The notes under the pieces were generated by a model. The model saw nothing but the letters and a program-made list of their open reading frames with translations, did not search any database and had not been told where the DNA came from. This document shows positions 52,628 through 61,133 of a stretch of DNA of 64,000 bases, piece after piece. This DNA is from Chthonomonas sp. (lineage in GTDB: Bacteria > Armatimonadota > Fimbriimonadia > Fimbriimonadales > Fimbriimonadaceae): the NCBI GenBank assembly GCA_016788425.1, contig JAEURQ010000003.1, forward strand, positions 279,282 through 343,281, read 5' to 3'. Position 1 is the stretch's first letter. Every line of letters begins with the position of its first letter. A program made the position numbers and the translations under genes.

Positions 52628-53389
52628 ATGCGCGCATTTGGCTTGGCAGTGATGATTTTGGTGGCGAGCGTGGGCTCGGCGAAAGAATGGCAGAGCTTGT
52701 TTAACGGGAAAAATCTCGACGGGTGGACGCCGAAAATCAAAGGCTATCCGGCGGGCGACAACTTCGGCAAGACGTTCCGCGTGAACAAGGGCGTGATTCA
52801 GGTGGGTTACGAAGGCTACGGCGGAAAATTTGCCGACCGCTTCGGGCATCTGTTCTACAAGACCCCGTTTAGCCGCTACATCTTGCGGATGGAGTACCGA
52901 TTCTTTGGCGACCAACTCCCCGATGGGCCGGGCTGGGCGTGGCGAAACTCGGGCGTGATGATCCACTCGCAGTCAGCGGATTCGATGGCGTTGAACCAAG
53001 ACTTCCCGGTGAGCGCCGAAGTGCAGTTTCTCGGCGGGGCCGCGGAAGGCGATCGGCACACCGGCAACCTCTGCACGCCCGGAACCAACGTCGTGCGCGA
53101 CGGCAAAATTTGGACGCCGCACTGCTGGGATTCGACCTCGCCGACTCTGCGCGGCGACGTGTGGGTGAAGGCCGAAGTGGAGGTTCATGGCAACGGCGCG
53201 GTGATTCACCGCATCAACGGCAAGGAGGTGATTCGCTACGAGCAGGTGCAGTACGACCCGAACGACGCCGACGCCAAACGCCTGGTTCCGGGCAAGAACT
53301 TGCAGATTTCGAGCGGCTACATCGCGCTCCAAAGCGAGAGTCACCCCATCGAGTTTCGGCGAATCGAGATTAAGCAGCTGCAGCCTTGA
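52628..53389 (+). CDS. DUF1080 (3-keto-disaccharide hydrolase-like) exported protein
   Basis: 253 aa with a signal peptide of about 19 residues (VASVGSA-KE). The DUF1080 domain opens with WQSLFNGKNLDGWTP. RMEYRFFGDQLPDGPGWAWR, NSGVMIHSQS and a late ISSGYIALQSESHPIEFRRI match the family's ligand-binding strands. It is more like the typical DUF1080 of Planctomycetes-type proteomes than the shorter divergent paralogue. The TTGA at its end also starts the next gene, so the two are coupled. Confidence 0.9.
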   Translation: MRAFGLAVMILVASVGSAKEWQSLFNGKNLDGWTPKIKGYPAGDNFGKTFRVNKGVIQVGYEGYGGKFADRFGHLFYKTPFSRYILRMEYRFFGDQLPDGPGWAWRNSGVMIHSQSADSMALNQDFPVSAEVQFLGGAAEGDRHTGNLCTPGTNVVRDGKIWTPHCWDSTSPTLRGDVWVKAEVEVHGNGAVIHRINGKEVIRYEQVQYDPNDADAKRLVPGKNLQISSGYIALQSESHPIEFRRIEIKQLQP

Positions 53390-53979
53390 GCCACCTAGAG
53401 GAGTTTCGCCGCGCTCTGAACGAGGACGTGGTGGAGGCTAGTCGTTTGCTGCTGGGACTGACCATGGCCGTCGGCGAGCACCGCGCCAAGATCGTCGAGG
53501 CCGAAGCTTACGGCCCGACCGACCCCGGTTGCCACGCCTTCCGCGGAGAAACGCCGCGCTTGCGGGCGATGTTCGGCGCACCCGGGTTTGCCTATGTGTA
53601 CTTCACCTATGGCAATCATTGGATGCTCAACGTGAGCGCCTTGCCCGAGGGCACGCCGGCGGCGATTCTTATTCGTGCGGCCCGCCCGTTAACCGATCCG
53701 GCCCCGCTTTACGCAAACCGCGCCAAAGCCAAGCGCGATCGAGATTTGCTCAGCGGCCCGGGCAAGCTCTGCGCCGCCTACGGCATTGATGCCCGGCACT
53801 ACGGGCTGAACTTCTTTGACGCCGAATCTGAGATCCAGCTGCTCGCCGGAGAGCCCCCGGGCGACATCGTGGTCGGGACGCGAATTGGGCTTGCGCCGGG
53901 CAAGGGCGACGACTACCTGTGGCGATTTTGGGATCGCGCTGAGCAGGAGTACGTGTCGAGGCCGCTCACTTTTTCATGA
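53386..53979 (+). CDS. 3-methyladenine (alkyladenine) DNA glycosylase, AAG/MPG family
   Basis: 197 aa. The catalytic Glu lies in KIVEAEAYGPTDPGCHAF, followed by the DNA-intercalating YVYFTYGNHWMLNV and LIRAARPL. The enzyme excises alkylated purines in base-excision repair. The start is TTG 53386, overlapping the previous stop; GTG or TTG codons further in would remove conserved sequence. The 3' end overlaps the convergent acyltransferase gene by 14 bp. Confidence 0.92.
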   Translation: MSHLEEFRRALNEDVVEASRLLLGLTMAVGEHRAKIVEAEAYGPTDPGCHAFRGETPRLRAMFGAPGFAYVYFTYGNHWMLNVSALPEGTPAAILIRAARPLTDPAPLYANRAKAKRDRDLLSGPGKLCAAYGIDARHYGLNFFDAESEIQLLAGEPPGDIVVGTRIGLAPGKGDDYLWRFWDRAEQEYVSRPLTFS

Positions 53980-55045
53980 ACGGTCGCTCAAACAGCCAGT
54001 AGAACCCGAAGCACGTCGCGAGGATGATCGGCAGGCAAATCGCGAACAAGCCCTGGTACTCCGCAGCAAGGGGCTGCGAGCCTACCCGCGTGAGGTGCGC
54101 GTAAACCTGAAGTACAGGATGGTGCATGAGATAGAGCGAGTAGCTGAATACGCCCAACCCCACGAGCGGTCGCCAGGCGAGTCCCCACACCTCGCGCCGG
54201 GCCGCGCATCCGGCCCAAAGCAGGGCCGCGACGCCCGCGCCAAACACCAGGTTCGGGCCGATTTGCGACTTGGTGAGGCTACACCACCACGCCCCAGCCA
54301 CCAACCCGATGAGAGCGGCCAAGCCGAACATCAGGGGCGAGCCCGGTCGAGGGCCGAACGCGCCCCGAGCCGCCATCATGCCGACGATAAACAGCGTGGC
54401 GTACCACGGGTACAGCTTGATGAGCTCGGGCCACACGAAGATGCTCACCGAAGCGAGGATCGCCACCAGCACCACGGCCCAGGCTTGTCGCCGCGCGAGC
54501 AACCACGCGAAAACCGGCACCGTAAAGTACAGCTGGAACTCGATGCCGATGCTCCACAGTACGCCGTTGATTTTATACATCCACTCCGGCGCGAGGTTGT
54601 GCACCAAAAACACGTGGCTCCAGATCGCGCCGCCGGTGACCGGAACATATTGGTTCCACGGCAACCCGGTGTGACGCGACGTGACCAGCCAGCAAACCAG
54701 CAAAGAGAGCGCGAGGCACGCGTAGTAGGGCGGCAAGATGCGCCGCATGCGCGCCAGGAAAAAACGCTTCGGCTCGGGGCAGGTTCCGCCAGCGGGATCT
54801 CGCCGGTACAGGCTCATCTGCATGCAGAATCCCGAGATGACAATGAACGCAGCGACCGCCATGTGGCCGTAGGCAAAGGGGGCCATGAATGCCTGCCACC
54901 AGGTCCCGTCGGCGCGCTTGCCGAGCGGGTCGGCCATGGTGCCAAAGTGGCCGATCACCACGTAGAGGGCGGCGAGTCCGCGCATTCCTTCGATGAATGC
55001 AAACCGGGTTCGCGTAGTGGGTGATCGTTCCATGAATTGGCCCAT
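53966..55045 (-). CDS. Acyltransferase family 3 membrane protein (OafA-like)
   Basis: About 359 aa with ten hydrophobic helices. The family start is FAFIEGMRGLAALYVVIGH, with the conserved Arg and His. SGFCMQMSLYRR, RRILPPYYACLALSLL and VLWSIGIEFQLYF are typical. These enzymes add acetyl or other acyl groups to surface polysaccharides. The start at ATG 55045 is a choice between several ATGs; TATCTT lies 4 nt upstream, closer than at other leaderless genes, and ATG 55033 is possible. Confidence 0.88.
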   Translation of the reverse strand: MGQFMERSPTTRTRFAFIEGMRGLAALYVVIGHFGTMADPLGKRADGTWWQAFMAPFAYGHMAVAAFIVISGFCMQMSLYRRDPAGGTCPEPKRFFLARMRRILPPYYACLALSLLVCWLVTSRHTGLPWNQYVPVTGGAIWSHVFLVHNLAPEWMYKINGVLWSIGIEFQLYFTVPVFAWLLARRQAWAVVLVAILASVSIFVWPELIKLYPWYATLFIVGMMAARGAFGPRPGSPLMFGLAALIGLVAGAWWCSLTKSQIGPNLVFGAGVAALLWAGCAARREVWGLAWRPLVGLGVFSYSLYLMHHPVLQVYAHLTRVGSQPLAAEYQGLFAICLPIILATCFGFYWLFERPFMKK

Positions 55046-55084
55046 CGCCAAGATACCAGCCTCGGTGTGCCACAATCCGGACAT

Positions 55085-56128
55085 ATGGCTCGCTTCGAGA
55101 TATCTAAGGACTACCTGGTCCGAATCCTCACCGACTTGCTGAACACCCCCAGCCCCACCGGATTTACGGAGTGGGCGGTCAGCTTAGTTGAGCTTGAGTT
55201 GAACTCGATGGGCATTGAGAATTTCCAAACGCGCAAAGGCGCGCTGGTGGCCTTTATGCAAGGCTTTGAGAGCACCGCGCCACGCGCCCTCACCGCGCAC
55301 GTTGATACGCTCGGCGCGATGGTGAAGGAGATCAAGAGCAACGGTCGGCTGAAGCTGACCGCGCTCAACGGCGTCGAGTGGAACTCGGTGGAAAGCGAAG
55401 GCGTGCTCATTCACACGCGCGGCGGCAGCAGCTTCTCGGGTTCGATCGTGCTGGAAAACGGCGCCCTCCACGTGAATAAAGAGGTGCCCAAGGCTCCGCG
55501 CAACGCCGAAACCCTGGAAGTGCGCATTGACGAGCGCACCGCGACGGCTGAGGAAACTCGCTTGCTGGGCATCGAGGTGGGCGATTTTGTGACCTTCGAG
55601 CCGCGAGTGGAAGTCACTCCCTCCGGCTACATTCGATCGCGATTTTTGGACGACAAGGCCTGCGTGGCGTGTATCCTCGCGGCGCTGAAGTCGCTCACTG
55701 ACGCCGGCATTACGCCGCTGCAACGTACGCACATTTTGTTTAGCAACTATGAGGAAGTCGGTCACGGCGGCATCGCCGGGCTGCCCGAGGACTTGGCCGA
55801 GTACGTGGTGCTCGACATGGCCTGCGTGGGCAACGGCCAAACCGGCGACGAGTATCACTGCTCGCTTTGCACCAAGGATTCCAGCGGGCCGTACAGCCGC
55901 GAGCTGGGTGACAAACTTTCCGACCTCGCCGAGCGCGCAGGCATCGATCTCAAGCGCGATATCTATCCTTACTACGGCAGCGATGGCAGCGCCTATTGGC
56001 GCGCCGGTGGCCAGGCTCAGGTGGCCCTGATTGGGCCTGGCGTGGACAGCAGCCACTGCTACGAGCGCACGCACATGGAGGCGCTGGTCTCCACCGCCGA
56101 GCTTGTCGCCGAGTATTTGATTAGCTAG
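55085..56128 (+). CDS. M42-family metallo-aminopeptidase
   Basis: 347 aa. Metal ligands appear in order: His and Asp in LTAHVDTLGAM, the bridging Asp in FLDDKACVACIL, Glu-Glu in NYEEVGHGG, Asp in VVLDMACVG, and His in DSSHCYERTH. This is the M42 pattern (glutamyl-aminopeptidase/TET family), cytoplasmic peptidases that finish oligopeptide breakdown. The start at ATG 55085 is preferred over longer frames. CACAAT lies 8 nt before it, a weaker version of the leaderless pattern. Confidence 0.92.
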   Translation: MARFEISKDYLVRILTDLLNTPSPTGFTEWAVSLVELELNSMGIENFQTRKGALVAFMQGFESTAPRALTAHVDTLGAMVKEIKSNGRLKLTALNGVEWNSVESEGVLIHTRGGSSFSGSIVLENGALHVNKEVPKAPRNAETLEVRIDERTATAEETRLLGIEVGDFVTFEPRVEVTPSGYIRSRFLDDKACVACILAALKSLTDAGITPLQRTHILFSNYEEVGHGGIAGLPEDLAEYVVLDMACVGNGQTGDEYHCSLCTKDSSGPYSRELGDKLSDLAERAGIDLKRDIYPYYGSDGSAYWRAGGQAQVALIGPGVDSSHCYERTHMEALVSTAELVAEYLIS

Positions 56129-56165
56129 GTCTAAAGAGTCGTTGGTTTTGGGCCAATATTTCTTC

Positions 56166-56182
56166 TCGGAACACTGTTCCGA
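56166..56182. promoter_or_regulatory. 17-bp perfect palindrome before the MerR gene (candidate operator)
   Basis: TCGGAACA-C-TGTTCCGA, 8-bp arms around one base, ends 18 nt before ATG 56201. Its position suits autoregulation by the MerR-type protein. It resembles SOS-type GAAC/GTTC sites, but the 3-nt spacing does not match the usual 4. Confidence 0.6.
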
Positions 56183-56200
56183 AAGGGGATTTGAGCAAAG

Positions 56201-56467
56201 ATGTCAACGACCAAGACCGGAGCGGGAGAAAAGGCGATCAGCATTAGCGCCGTGAGTAAGATCACGGCCATTGAAGTTTATACGCTTCGTTATTGGGAAA
56301 CCGAGTTTCCGTCCTATCTCAATCCTCCCCGAACCCGCGGCGGCCAACGCCGTTATCGCCCCAACGATATCCAGAAAGTTTTCGTTCTCAAGCGGTTGCT
56401 TCGAGAACAGATGTTTAGCATCGCTGGTGCTAGAAAATACTTAGCTGATCAGTCAAAAGCCGCATAA
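56201..56467 (+). CDS. MerR-family transcriptional regulator (short form)
   Basis: 88 aa, almost only the winged-helix DNA-binding domain: ISISAVSKITAIEVYTLRYW, then GGQRRYRPNDIQKVFVLKRL and FSIAGARKYLADQ. There is no effector domain and no long dimerisation helix, so the ligand, if any, is unknown. GGGGA lies 11 nt before the ATG. The upstream palindrome is a candidate binding site. It forms its own unit, with a terminator 17 nt after the stop. Confidence 0.9.
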   Translation: MSTTKTGAGEKAISISAVSKITAIEVYTLRYWETEFPSYLNPPRTRGGQRRYRPNDIQKVFVLKRLLREQMFSIAGARKYLADQSKAA

Positions 56468-56484
56468 CCAGCTAAGACCATAGG

Positions 56485-56515
56485 TGCGCCCTCCGACTGA
56501 AGGGCGCATTTTTTT
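56485..56515 (+). terminator. Terminator of the merR gene
   Basis: TGCGCCCT / AGGGCGCA stem, 8-nt loop, followed by seven T. The T-run reaches the stop codon of the convergent 56514 gene. Confidence 0.88.
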
Positions 56516-57032
56516 ATGCCCGAAGCCCGACTTGGTCGCGCACGATGCGCAGACAAAAGGCGTAGTCGGCAAACCCGTTGCCGAGTGAGCGGTACGTCGC
56601 CGCCTCTTGATTGTACGGCTCGTGATCGAAGCTGCTGACGACAAAGTAGCTCTCTTGCCCTAAGCGGCAATAGGCTTCCAAGTTCTGCGGTGCTTCGTCG
56701 GGCGCGTGATGCAGAAACTGCGGAAACACGCCGACACCAAACAGGAGAAAATCGCCAAGATGGCGGTGCACTTCGCGCTCGCGAGCAAAGCTATCCGCGC
56801 GCTGCGCAATGTCGCCTTCGGCCAACAGCTCGGCGACTTCGCGCACCGGTCGCCCGGCGCGGTCGCGGATAAAGAAGATCTTGTCGCTATCGCTAAACTG
56901 CACGAGCAAATTTGTCAGGTAGTCAATGATCGGCTCTTGCTGCTGGCTGGCAACATGGCGCGTAACGGCGTCATCAATGAGGCCGCCAAGCCAAAGCTTG
57001 AGTTCACTACTGGGAGAAATCTTGTCGCCCAT
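56514..57032 (-). CDS. Conserved-looking cytoplasmic protein, function unknown
   Basis: 172 aa without signal peptide or membrane segment. AGGA lies 7 nt before the ATG, a clear ribosome site. Recognisable strings such as IDYLTNLLVQFSDSDKIFFI and GQESYFVVSSFDHEPYNQEA do not point to a family known to me. It is followed, on the same strand, by nothing. The upstream GH26-like gene is 21 nt away and on the same strand, so they may share a transcript. Confidence 0.75.
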   Translation of the reverse strand: MGDKISPSSELKLWLGGLIDDAVTRHVASQQQEPIIDYLTNLLVQFSDSDKIFFIRDRAGRPVREVAELLAEGDIAQRADSFAREREVHRHLGDFLLFGVGVFPQFLHHAPDEAPQNLEAYCRLGQESYFVVSSFDHEPYNQEAATYRSLGNGFADYAFCLRIVRDQVGLRA

Positions 57033-57053
57033 ATCTGTCCTTATTCCTTATTT

Positions 57054-58478
57054 CTAACGAATCACGAAAAAGTTGAATTCTTCGCGGCGAAGAAGCTGCC
57101 GGCGAACATCCAAAATTTCTATTTCTAGACGCCGGTTTCCTACGGTGAGTTCCTCCGGCTGGATTGTCACGCCCCAATTCTCTCGCCCTTGGGCCATATG
57201 GATCACTTCGCCATCAAGTCGGAAGCGCGCCCATACCGCGCCATCCACCCGGCCCGGATCCACCGTCAGGCGGGTCGGCGCGCTGAGCGTCATGCCCGAG
57301 GTCGCGGCTTGCTTTGGCCCGCTAATGGCCATCGAGTCATCATAGTCGGTGGTGCTGCTAAGGAAGTAGCCGCTCGCCGTGGCATCTTGGTAGGCGGCCC
57401 GAACGAGCGGTTCCACCGTGACTCGGTAGTCGTTATTCACGCGGTGCTTAAGCTCCAAGTTGTTGGTGTTAAAGTAGTTAATCGCCTTGACCCGCGGGAA
57501 GCGGCTCGGCAAGTCGTGATACAGGTTGAGAATGTTGTTCACCGCAAAGTTGATTGCGGCATTTTCTTCCATTGCGGAATAGTGGGTGGTCGCGTATTCG
57601 CCAATCATGATCGGCTTGGTTGCCGAATAGCGATCGTAAATCCACTGCAACATTTCTTGCGGGGTTTTGTCAATCGCGGGTGTCCGATCATTCTGATTGT
57701 AGTAAGTGACGCTATACATGTTCACCCCTACCCAGTCCACGGCGTCATCGCCGGGATAGTATTCAGGAATGGTGCGAACCGGCTGAAAATATGGACACCA
57801 CACCATCGCCACGTTTGGCGCGTATTTGTGCATCAATCGAGCGACCAAGCGGAACTTTTCCCGGTACTTTCGCGGGTTGCCATGATAGCGAACCCAGGGT
57901 CCATTCATCTCGCTGGCAAACCGGATAAAGATCTTCGCATCAATGGAGCCCATGTCTTTGGCCAAGCTCGTGAGATACTCGTCTTCTTGCACTTCATCGA
58001 GTCCGCCGTTGGGCTCTAACGCGATATGAATGTAGCGATCTTCGTCGGCCAGTTTCGTGATCCAATCAAACGGAAATTCGCGACCATAACCCATGTAGAA
58101 AAAGTACATGCCGTGCTTTTTTCCCACGACTTTCTCGAATTCGCTGGGAAGTTTGTGAACGCGGCGGCCATCGGCGCACATGTACTTCAGTTGCAAACTC
58201 GGGTCGAGATCAATGTACGCGCCGAGGATGCAGCCGGTCGCAGGTTCGTGGGTCGCCAGGCTTTTCGTGGGCTTGGCGCCGGTGGTCATGCTGAACTGCA
58301 TCGGCGGCACTTGGCTCTGCGCCTCGATGATCAGCGAGCGATACCACGCAAACGGGATGATGACGAGCGCGCAATAGCCGAGCGTGCACAAAAGCACCGC
58401 CCACGCGCGGCGGCTCATGCCGACTCGTGGGCGATGCATTAGCACCTTCAAAACTCGCTCGGAAAAGCTCAACTGCAC
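57054..58478 (-). CDS. Membrane-anchored GH26-like (beta-mannanase type) glycoside hydrolase
   Basis: 474 aa. One hydrophobic helix at ~25-52 anchors the protein. The (beta/alpha)8 domain keeps both catalytic Glu: acid/base E190 in IFIRFASEMNGPWVRYHG and nucleophile E294 in KPIMIGEYATTHYS. WCPYFQPV matches the family. About 120 residues of extra beta structure at the C-terminus (GVTIQPEELTVGNRRLEIEI) could bind carbohydrate. Substrate cannot be read. GTG 58478 follows GATAAT by 8 nt, suggesting a very short or absent leader. Confidence 0.82.
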   Translation of the reverse strand: MQLSFSERVLKVLMHRPRVGMSRRAWAVLLCTLGYCALVIIPFAWYRSLIIEAQSQVPPMQFSMTTGAKPTKSLATHEPATGCILGAYIDLDPSLQLKYMCADGRRVHKLPSEFEKVVGKKHGMYFFYMGYGREFPFDWITKLADEDRYIHIALEPNGGLDEVQEDEYLTSLAKDMGSIDAKIFIRFASEMNGPWVRYHGNPRKYREKFRLVARLMHKYAPNVAMVWCPYFQPVRTIPEYYPGDDAVDWVGVNMYSVTYYNQNDRTPAIDKTPQEMLQWIYDRYSATKPIMIGEYATTHYSAMEENAAINFAVNNILNLYHDLPSRFPRVKAINYFNTNNLELKHRVNNDYRVTVEPLVRAAYQDATASGYFLSSTTDYDDSMAISGPKQAATSGMTLSAPTRLTVDPGRVDGAVWARFRLDGEVIHMAQGRENWGVTIQPEELTVGNRRLEIEILDVRRQLLRREEFNFFVIR

Positions 58479-58503
58479 CCCTGTGAATTATCGGAACGCG
58501 GGC

Positions 58504-59040
58504 TTAGAATTTGAACTCAGGCGGCTCGCTTTTTGCCAGTTTTGGCAATCCTTTTAGGCCGAGCTTCTTCATGATTGGCTGTTCGGCCATCACGACCGTG
58601 CTTCCTTCGGCAAGAATCTCGGTGGTTGGCGCGACGACGGCAAACTCGCGCGAGCGCTTTGCGCCGAATTTGCGGATGAATTCGCCAAACTGGTCGCTGA
58701 GAATCGGCACCGTGGCATCGAATTCCCATGCCTTTTCCTTGTCGCGGCACCATGCCCACAGCTGCGCTTCTTCGGCTTGCACCAGCGCCGCCACTCGCAG
58801 GCCCGGGTTTTCTTGGCGGAGCCATCGCAACTGGCCGATGGTTTCAGGCGCTTCGCTATCGTCGGGCGAGAGAAACACGACCACGACATGGCCGCCTTTG
58901 GTCAGGTCAAACAGTGAGTAGTGGTTGCCGTCATAGCTCTTGCCGCGGAACCGGGGCGCGGGGTTTTTGAGCTCGCTTTGCGGGGCACAGCCAGCCAATA
59001 GCGCGGCTACAACCAGGAGACTAAGGGGAGAGTTTTTCAT
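58504..59040 (-). CDS. Redoxin-like lipoprotein lacking the catalytic cysteine
   Basis: 178 aa. The lipobox LLAGC near residue 17 predicts a lipid anchor. The rest follows the AhpC/TSA-redoxin fold (PAPRFRGKSYDGNHYSLFDL, HVVVVFLSPDDSEAPETIGQ). At the position of the peroxidatic or CxxC cysteine the sequence reads SPDDSEAPE, without cysteine. It therefore cannot be a normal peroxiredoxin or thioredoxin. GGGAG lies about 10 nt before the ATG. It overlaps the DUF423 gene by 20 nt. Confidence 0.75.
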   Translation of the reverse strand: MKNSPLSLLVVAALLAGCAPQSELKNPAPRFRGKSYDGNHYSLFDLTKGGHVVVVFLSPDDSEAPETIGQLRWLRQENPGLRVAALVQAEEAQLWAWCRDKEKAWEFDATVPILSDQFGEFIRKFGAKRSREFAVVAPTTEILAEGSTVVMAEQPIMKKLGLKGLPKLAKSEPPEFKF

Positions 59041-59392
59041 GTCGTTGAAGCTCCCACGCAAGAATTCCCCATCCCAAAATTAAACATACGCCGCCGATGG
59101 GCGTAACCGCCCCGACCCATCGCAACTGCGTCAGCACTAGGGCGTAGAGCGACCCGCCGAACACGGCGATGCCGACCACAAACAGCCAGCCGACGCGTCG
59201 AAACCGGTCGCTGAGCGAACTCAATCCAAGCGCAACAAGCGCTACCGCGTGGATCAGGTGATAACGCACGCCGGTTTCGAAAACTTGGAGGTCGCTCGGC
59301 GAGAGCCGATCGCGCAACGCGTGGGCGCCGAATGCCCCCAAGGCAACCGCGAGCATGGCTAGCCAGGCACCGATGATGGCGAACTTGCGCAC
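59021..59392 (-). CDS. DUF423-family membrane protein
   Basis: 123 aa, four hydrophobic helices. The N-terminal AMLAVALGAFGAHALRDRL and RYHLIHAVALVALGL match DUF423 (YgdD/YwdK-like) proteins, whose biochemical role is unknown. The GTG start at 59392 is 6 nt after TACGAT, with no ribosome site. It is the first gene of a two-gene unit with the redoxin-like lipoprotein. Confidence 0.9.
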   Translation of the reverse strand: MRKFAIIGAWLAMLAVALGAFGAHALRDRLSPSDLQVFETGVRYHLIHAVALVALGLSSLSDRFRRVGWLFVVGIAVFGGSLYALVLTQLRWVGAVTPIGGVCLILGWGILAWELQRHEKLSP

Positions 59393-59398
59393 GGCATC

Positions 59399-59404
59399 AT
59401 CGTA
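59399..59404 (-). promoter_or_regulatory. -10 element (TACGAT) of a leaderless DUF423 transcript
   Basis: TACGAT lies 6 nt before GTG 59392. It falls in the 25-nt gap after the DUF1501 stop, so the two genes may be transcribed separately. Confidence 0.55.
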
Positions 59405-59417
59405 CCCGCGAGGCGGA

Positions 59418-60641
59418 TTACAGGGCCGAAATGCGGCTGAACTCGCTTCCCAAGATGACCTGGCTTTCCGCGCCCATCCAATCTTCTAGGGCGGTCGCGT
59501 AGACCTGCCGGAAGTCAATGCTGAACTTCAGGTCGCCATCCTCCAGATCGGTCAGGTTCGGAATCGGGCCGTACATGCCGCCCTTCACCTTCTTGCCGAT
59601 CAGGAACATCGGAGCCGCTGCACCGTGGTCGGTGCCGCCGCTCGCATTTTCATAGGAGCGTCGTCCGAACTCGGAGAACACCAGGACCATCACGCGATCG
59701 GCGATGCCGAGCGCCTCGATTTCGTCTTGGAATGCGCCGATAGCTTGGCTAAATCCACCAAGTAGCTTCTCATGGGATTCGGCTTGCCGGGCGTGGGTAT
59801 CGAATCCGCCGGTGCTAAAGTACACGACGCGGGTTTGCGCCGAGGTCGCGAGGAGCTTGGCAATTTGCTTAAAGCCGTTGCCGAACGGGCCCTCGCCGTA
59901 GTTGCCCTTCGGGTCGAAGCCCTTCAGCTTGTCGCGGAGAATGCCCATGGCATCGAACGCGGAGTTGTTTGCCTGCTGAATGATCTTCGCATTGGCGTCG
60001 GTCGCGCCAGTCTGAATCTGTCGCAGAAGCTTTTCCATGTCGGGGTCGCCGACCATGTTTTGAATGTCCGCGAGCGAGGCGAAACAGGGAATGGAGGCCT
60101 TGTCGGCGACCAGCGCGCGCGGCTTTTCGGTGCTCAAACCGAGCCCGATGACCGGGTTCAGCGGGCCGCTGCTCAGCATCGCATCAAAGTAGCGTCCCAA
60201 CCAACCGTTGGTGTACTTCAGTTCGGGGCTGGCGGCATGCCAAATGTCCATGCTCTTAAAGTGCGAGCGATTCGATTTGGGATAGCCGACGTTTTGGATG
60301 ATCGCGACGCGACCCGATTGGTACAGCTTGTGGAACGCCGCCATCGAGGGGTGCAGGCCCACCTTTTCGTTGATCTTCAGCACCTTGTCGTCGGCAATGC
60401 CGAGCGTCGGGCGAAGCTTCATGTAGTTGGAATCGCTATAAGGGATGACGGTATTCAGGCCATCGTTACCGCCGCTTAGCTGGCAGACCACAAGGATCGT
60501 ATCCTTGGCGCCTTTGCCGCCCTTCGCTTGCCGAACCATATCGGTGGCGGTGACAGCGGAGAGCCATTGCGGAGCCATCAGACCCACGGCAATCATGCTG
60601 CCAGATTTCATGGCGTCACGTCGACTAATCAGCGTACTCAT
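59418..60641 (-). CDS. DUF1501 protein (sulfatase-like fold, exported)
   Basis: 407 aa. The N-terminus ISRRDAMKSGSMIAVGLMAP has a twin-arginine signal. The DUF1501 start is TILVVCQLSGGNDGLNTVIP, with later NRSHFKSMDIWHAA, VVYFSTGGFDTHARQAESHE and FSEFGRRSYENASGGTDHG, where the metal-binding His and Asp of the phosphatase-like fold are kept. In Planctomycetes-like genomes such proteins sit beside DUF1800 genes; none is seen here. No strong ribosome site precedes the ATG. Confidence 0.92.
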   Translation of the reverse strand: MSTLISRRDAMKSGSMIAVGLMAPQWLSAVTATDMVRQAKGGKGAKDTILVVCQLSGGNDGLNTVIPYSDSNYMKLRPTLGIADDKVLKINEKVGLHPSMAAFHKLYQSGRVAIIQNVGYPKSNRSHFKSMDIWHAASPELKYTNGWLGRYFDAMLSSGPLNPVIGLGLSTEKPRALVADKASIPCFASLADIQNMVGDPDMEKLLRQIQTGATDANAKIIQQANNSAFDAMGILRDKLKGFDPKGNYGEGPFGNGFKQIAKLLATSAQTRVVYFSTGGFDTHARQAESHEKLLGGFSQAIGAFQDEIEALGIADRVMVLVFSEFGRRSYENASGGTDHGAAAPMFLIGKKVKGGMYGPIPNLTDLEDGDLKFSIDFRQVYATALEDWMGAESQVILGSEFSRISAL

Positions 60642-60723
60642 AGCGTTATCAACCTAAGTGCCTAAAGATACGGACCGGCCAAGTGATTGTTCACTCCCGG
60701 GGTAGGCTTTCCCGTACTTTAGC

Positions 60724-61119
60724 ATGGATTCTCGGCGACTCGGACAAATCTCCGCACTCTCCTTAACCGTTCTCACGTTGGCGGTGTTTGGGGCGAGTCG
60801 GAACACGGGCGCCGAATCGCAAGTGCGCGGATTTATCGAAGCCGCTTTCCGCGGGGAGGGGCAAGACGCCGAGCGCTACCTCACAAATCTCTACGATCCT
60901 GGTTCTGCGCAAACACTGTACGGTCAAATTCAGCAACTGTTTGGCACCCGCGCCACCATTCGCAAGATTGATTACATTGGGTCGCGGGCGGAGGTTTTGG
61001 TGAGTTTCGACATGCCGATGGGCGGCACCTATCATCAAATTTTTGTCCTCAAGCGCACGAATCGGGGTTGGCGAATTGACCCGCACGACACGGTCCATTT
61101 CATCGATGGACAACTCTGA
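60724..61119 (+). CDS. Small exported NTF2-like protein
   Basis: 131 aa. A hydrophobic N-terminus (ALSLTVLTLAVFGASR) is followed by ~100 residues with NTF2/DUF4878-like order: an amphipathic helix (SQVRGFIEAAFRGEGQDAER), then strands (RAEVLVSFDMPMGGTYHQIF; LKRTNRGWRIDPHD). No catalytic residue is evident. It is followed after 14 nt by a gene of similar design, so they may be diverged duplicates. Confidence 0.65.
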   Translation: MDSRRLGQISALSLTVLTLAVFGASRNTGAESQVRGFIEAAFRGEGQDAERYLTNLYDPGSAQTLYGQIQQLFGTRATIRKIDYIGSRAEVLVSFDMPMGGTYHQIFVLKRTNRGWRIDPHDTVHFIDGQL

Positions 61120-61133
61120 GGTTTAATCTCAGC

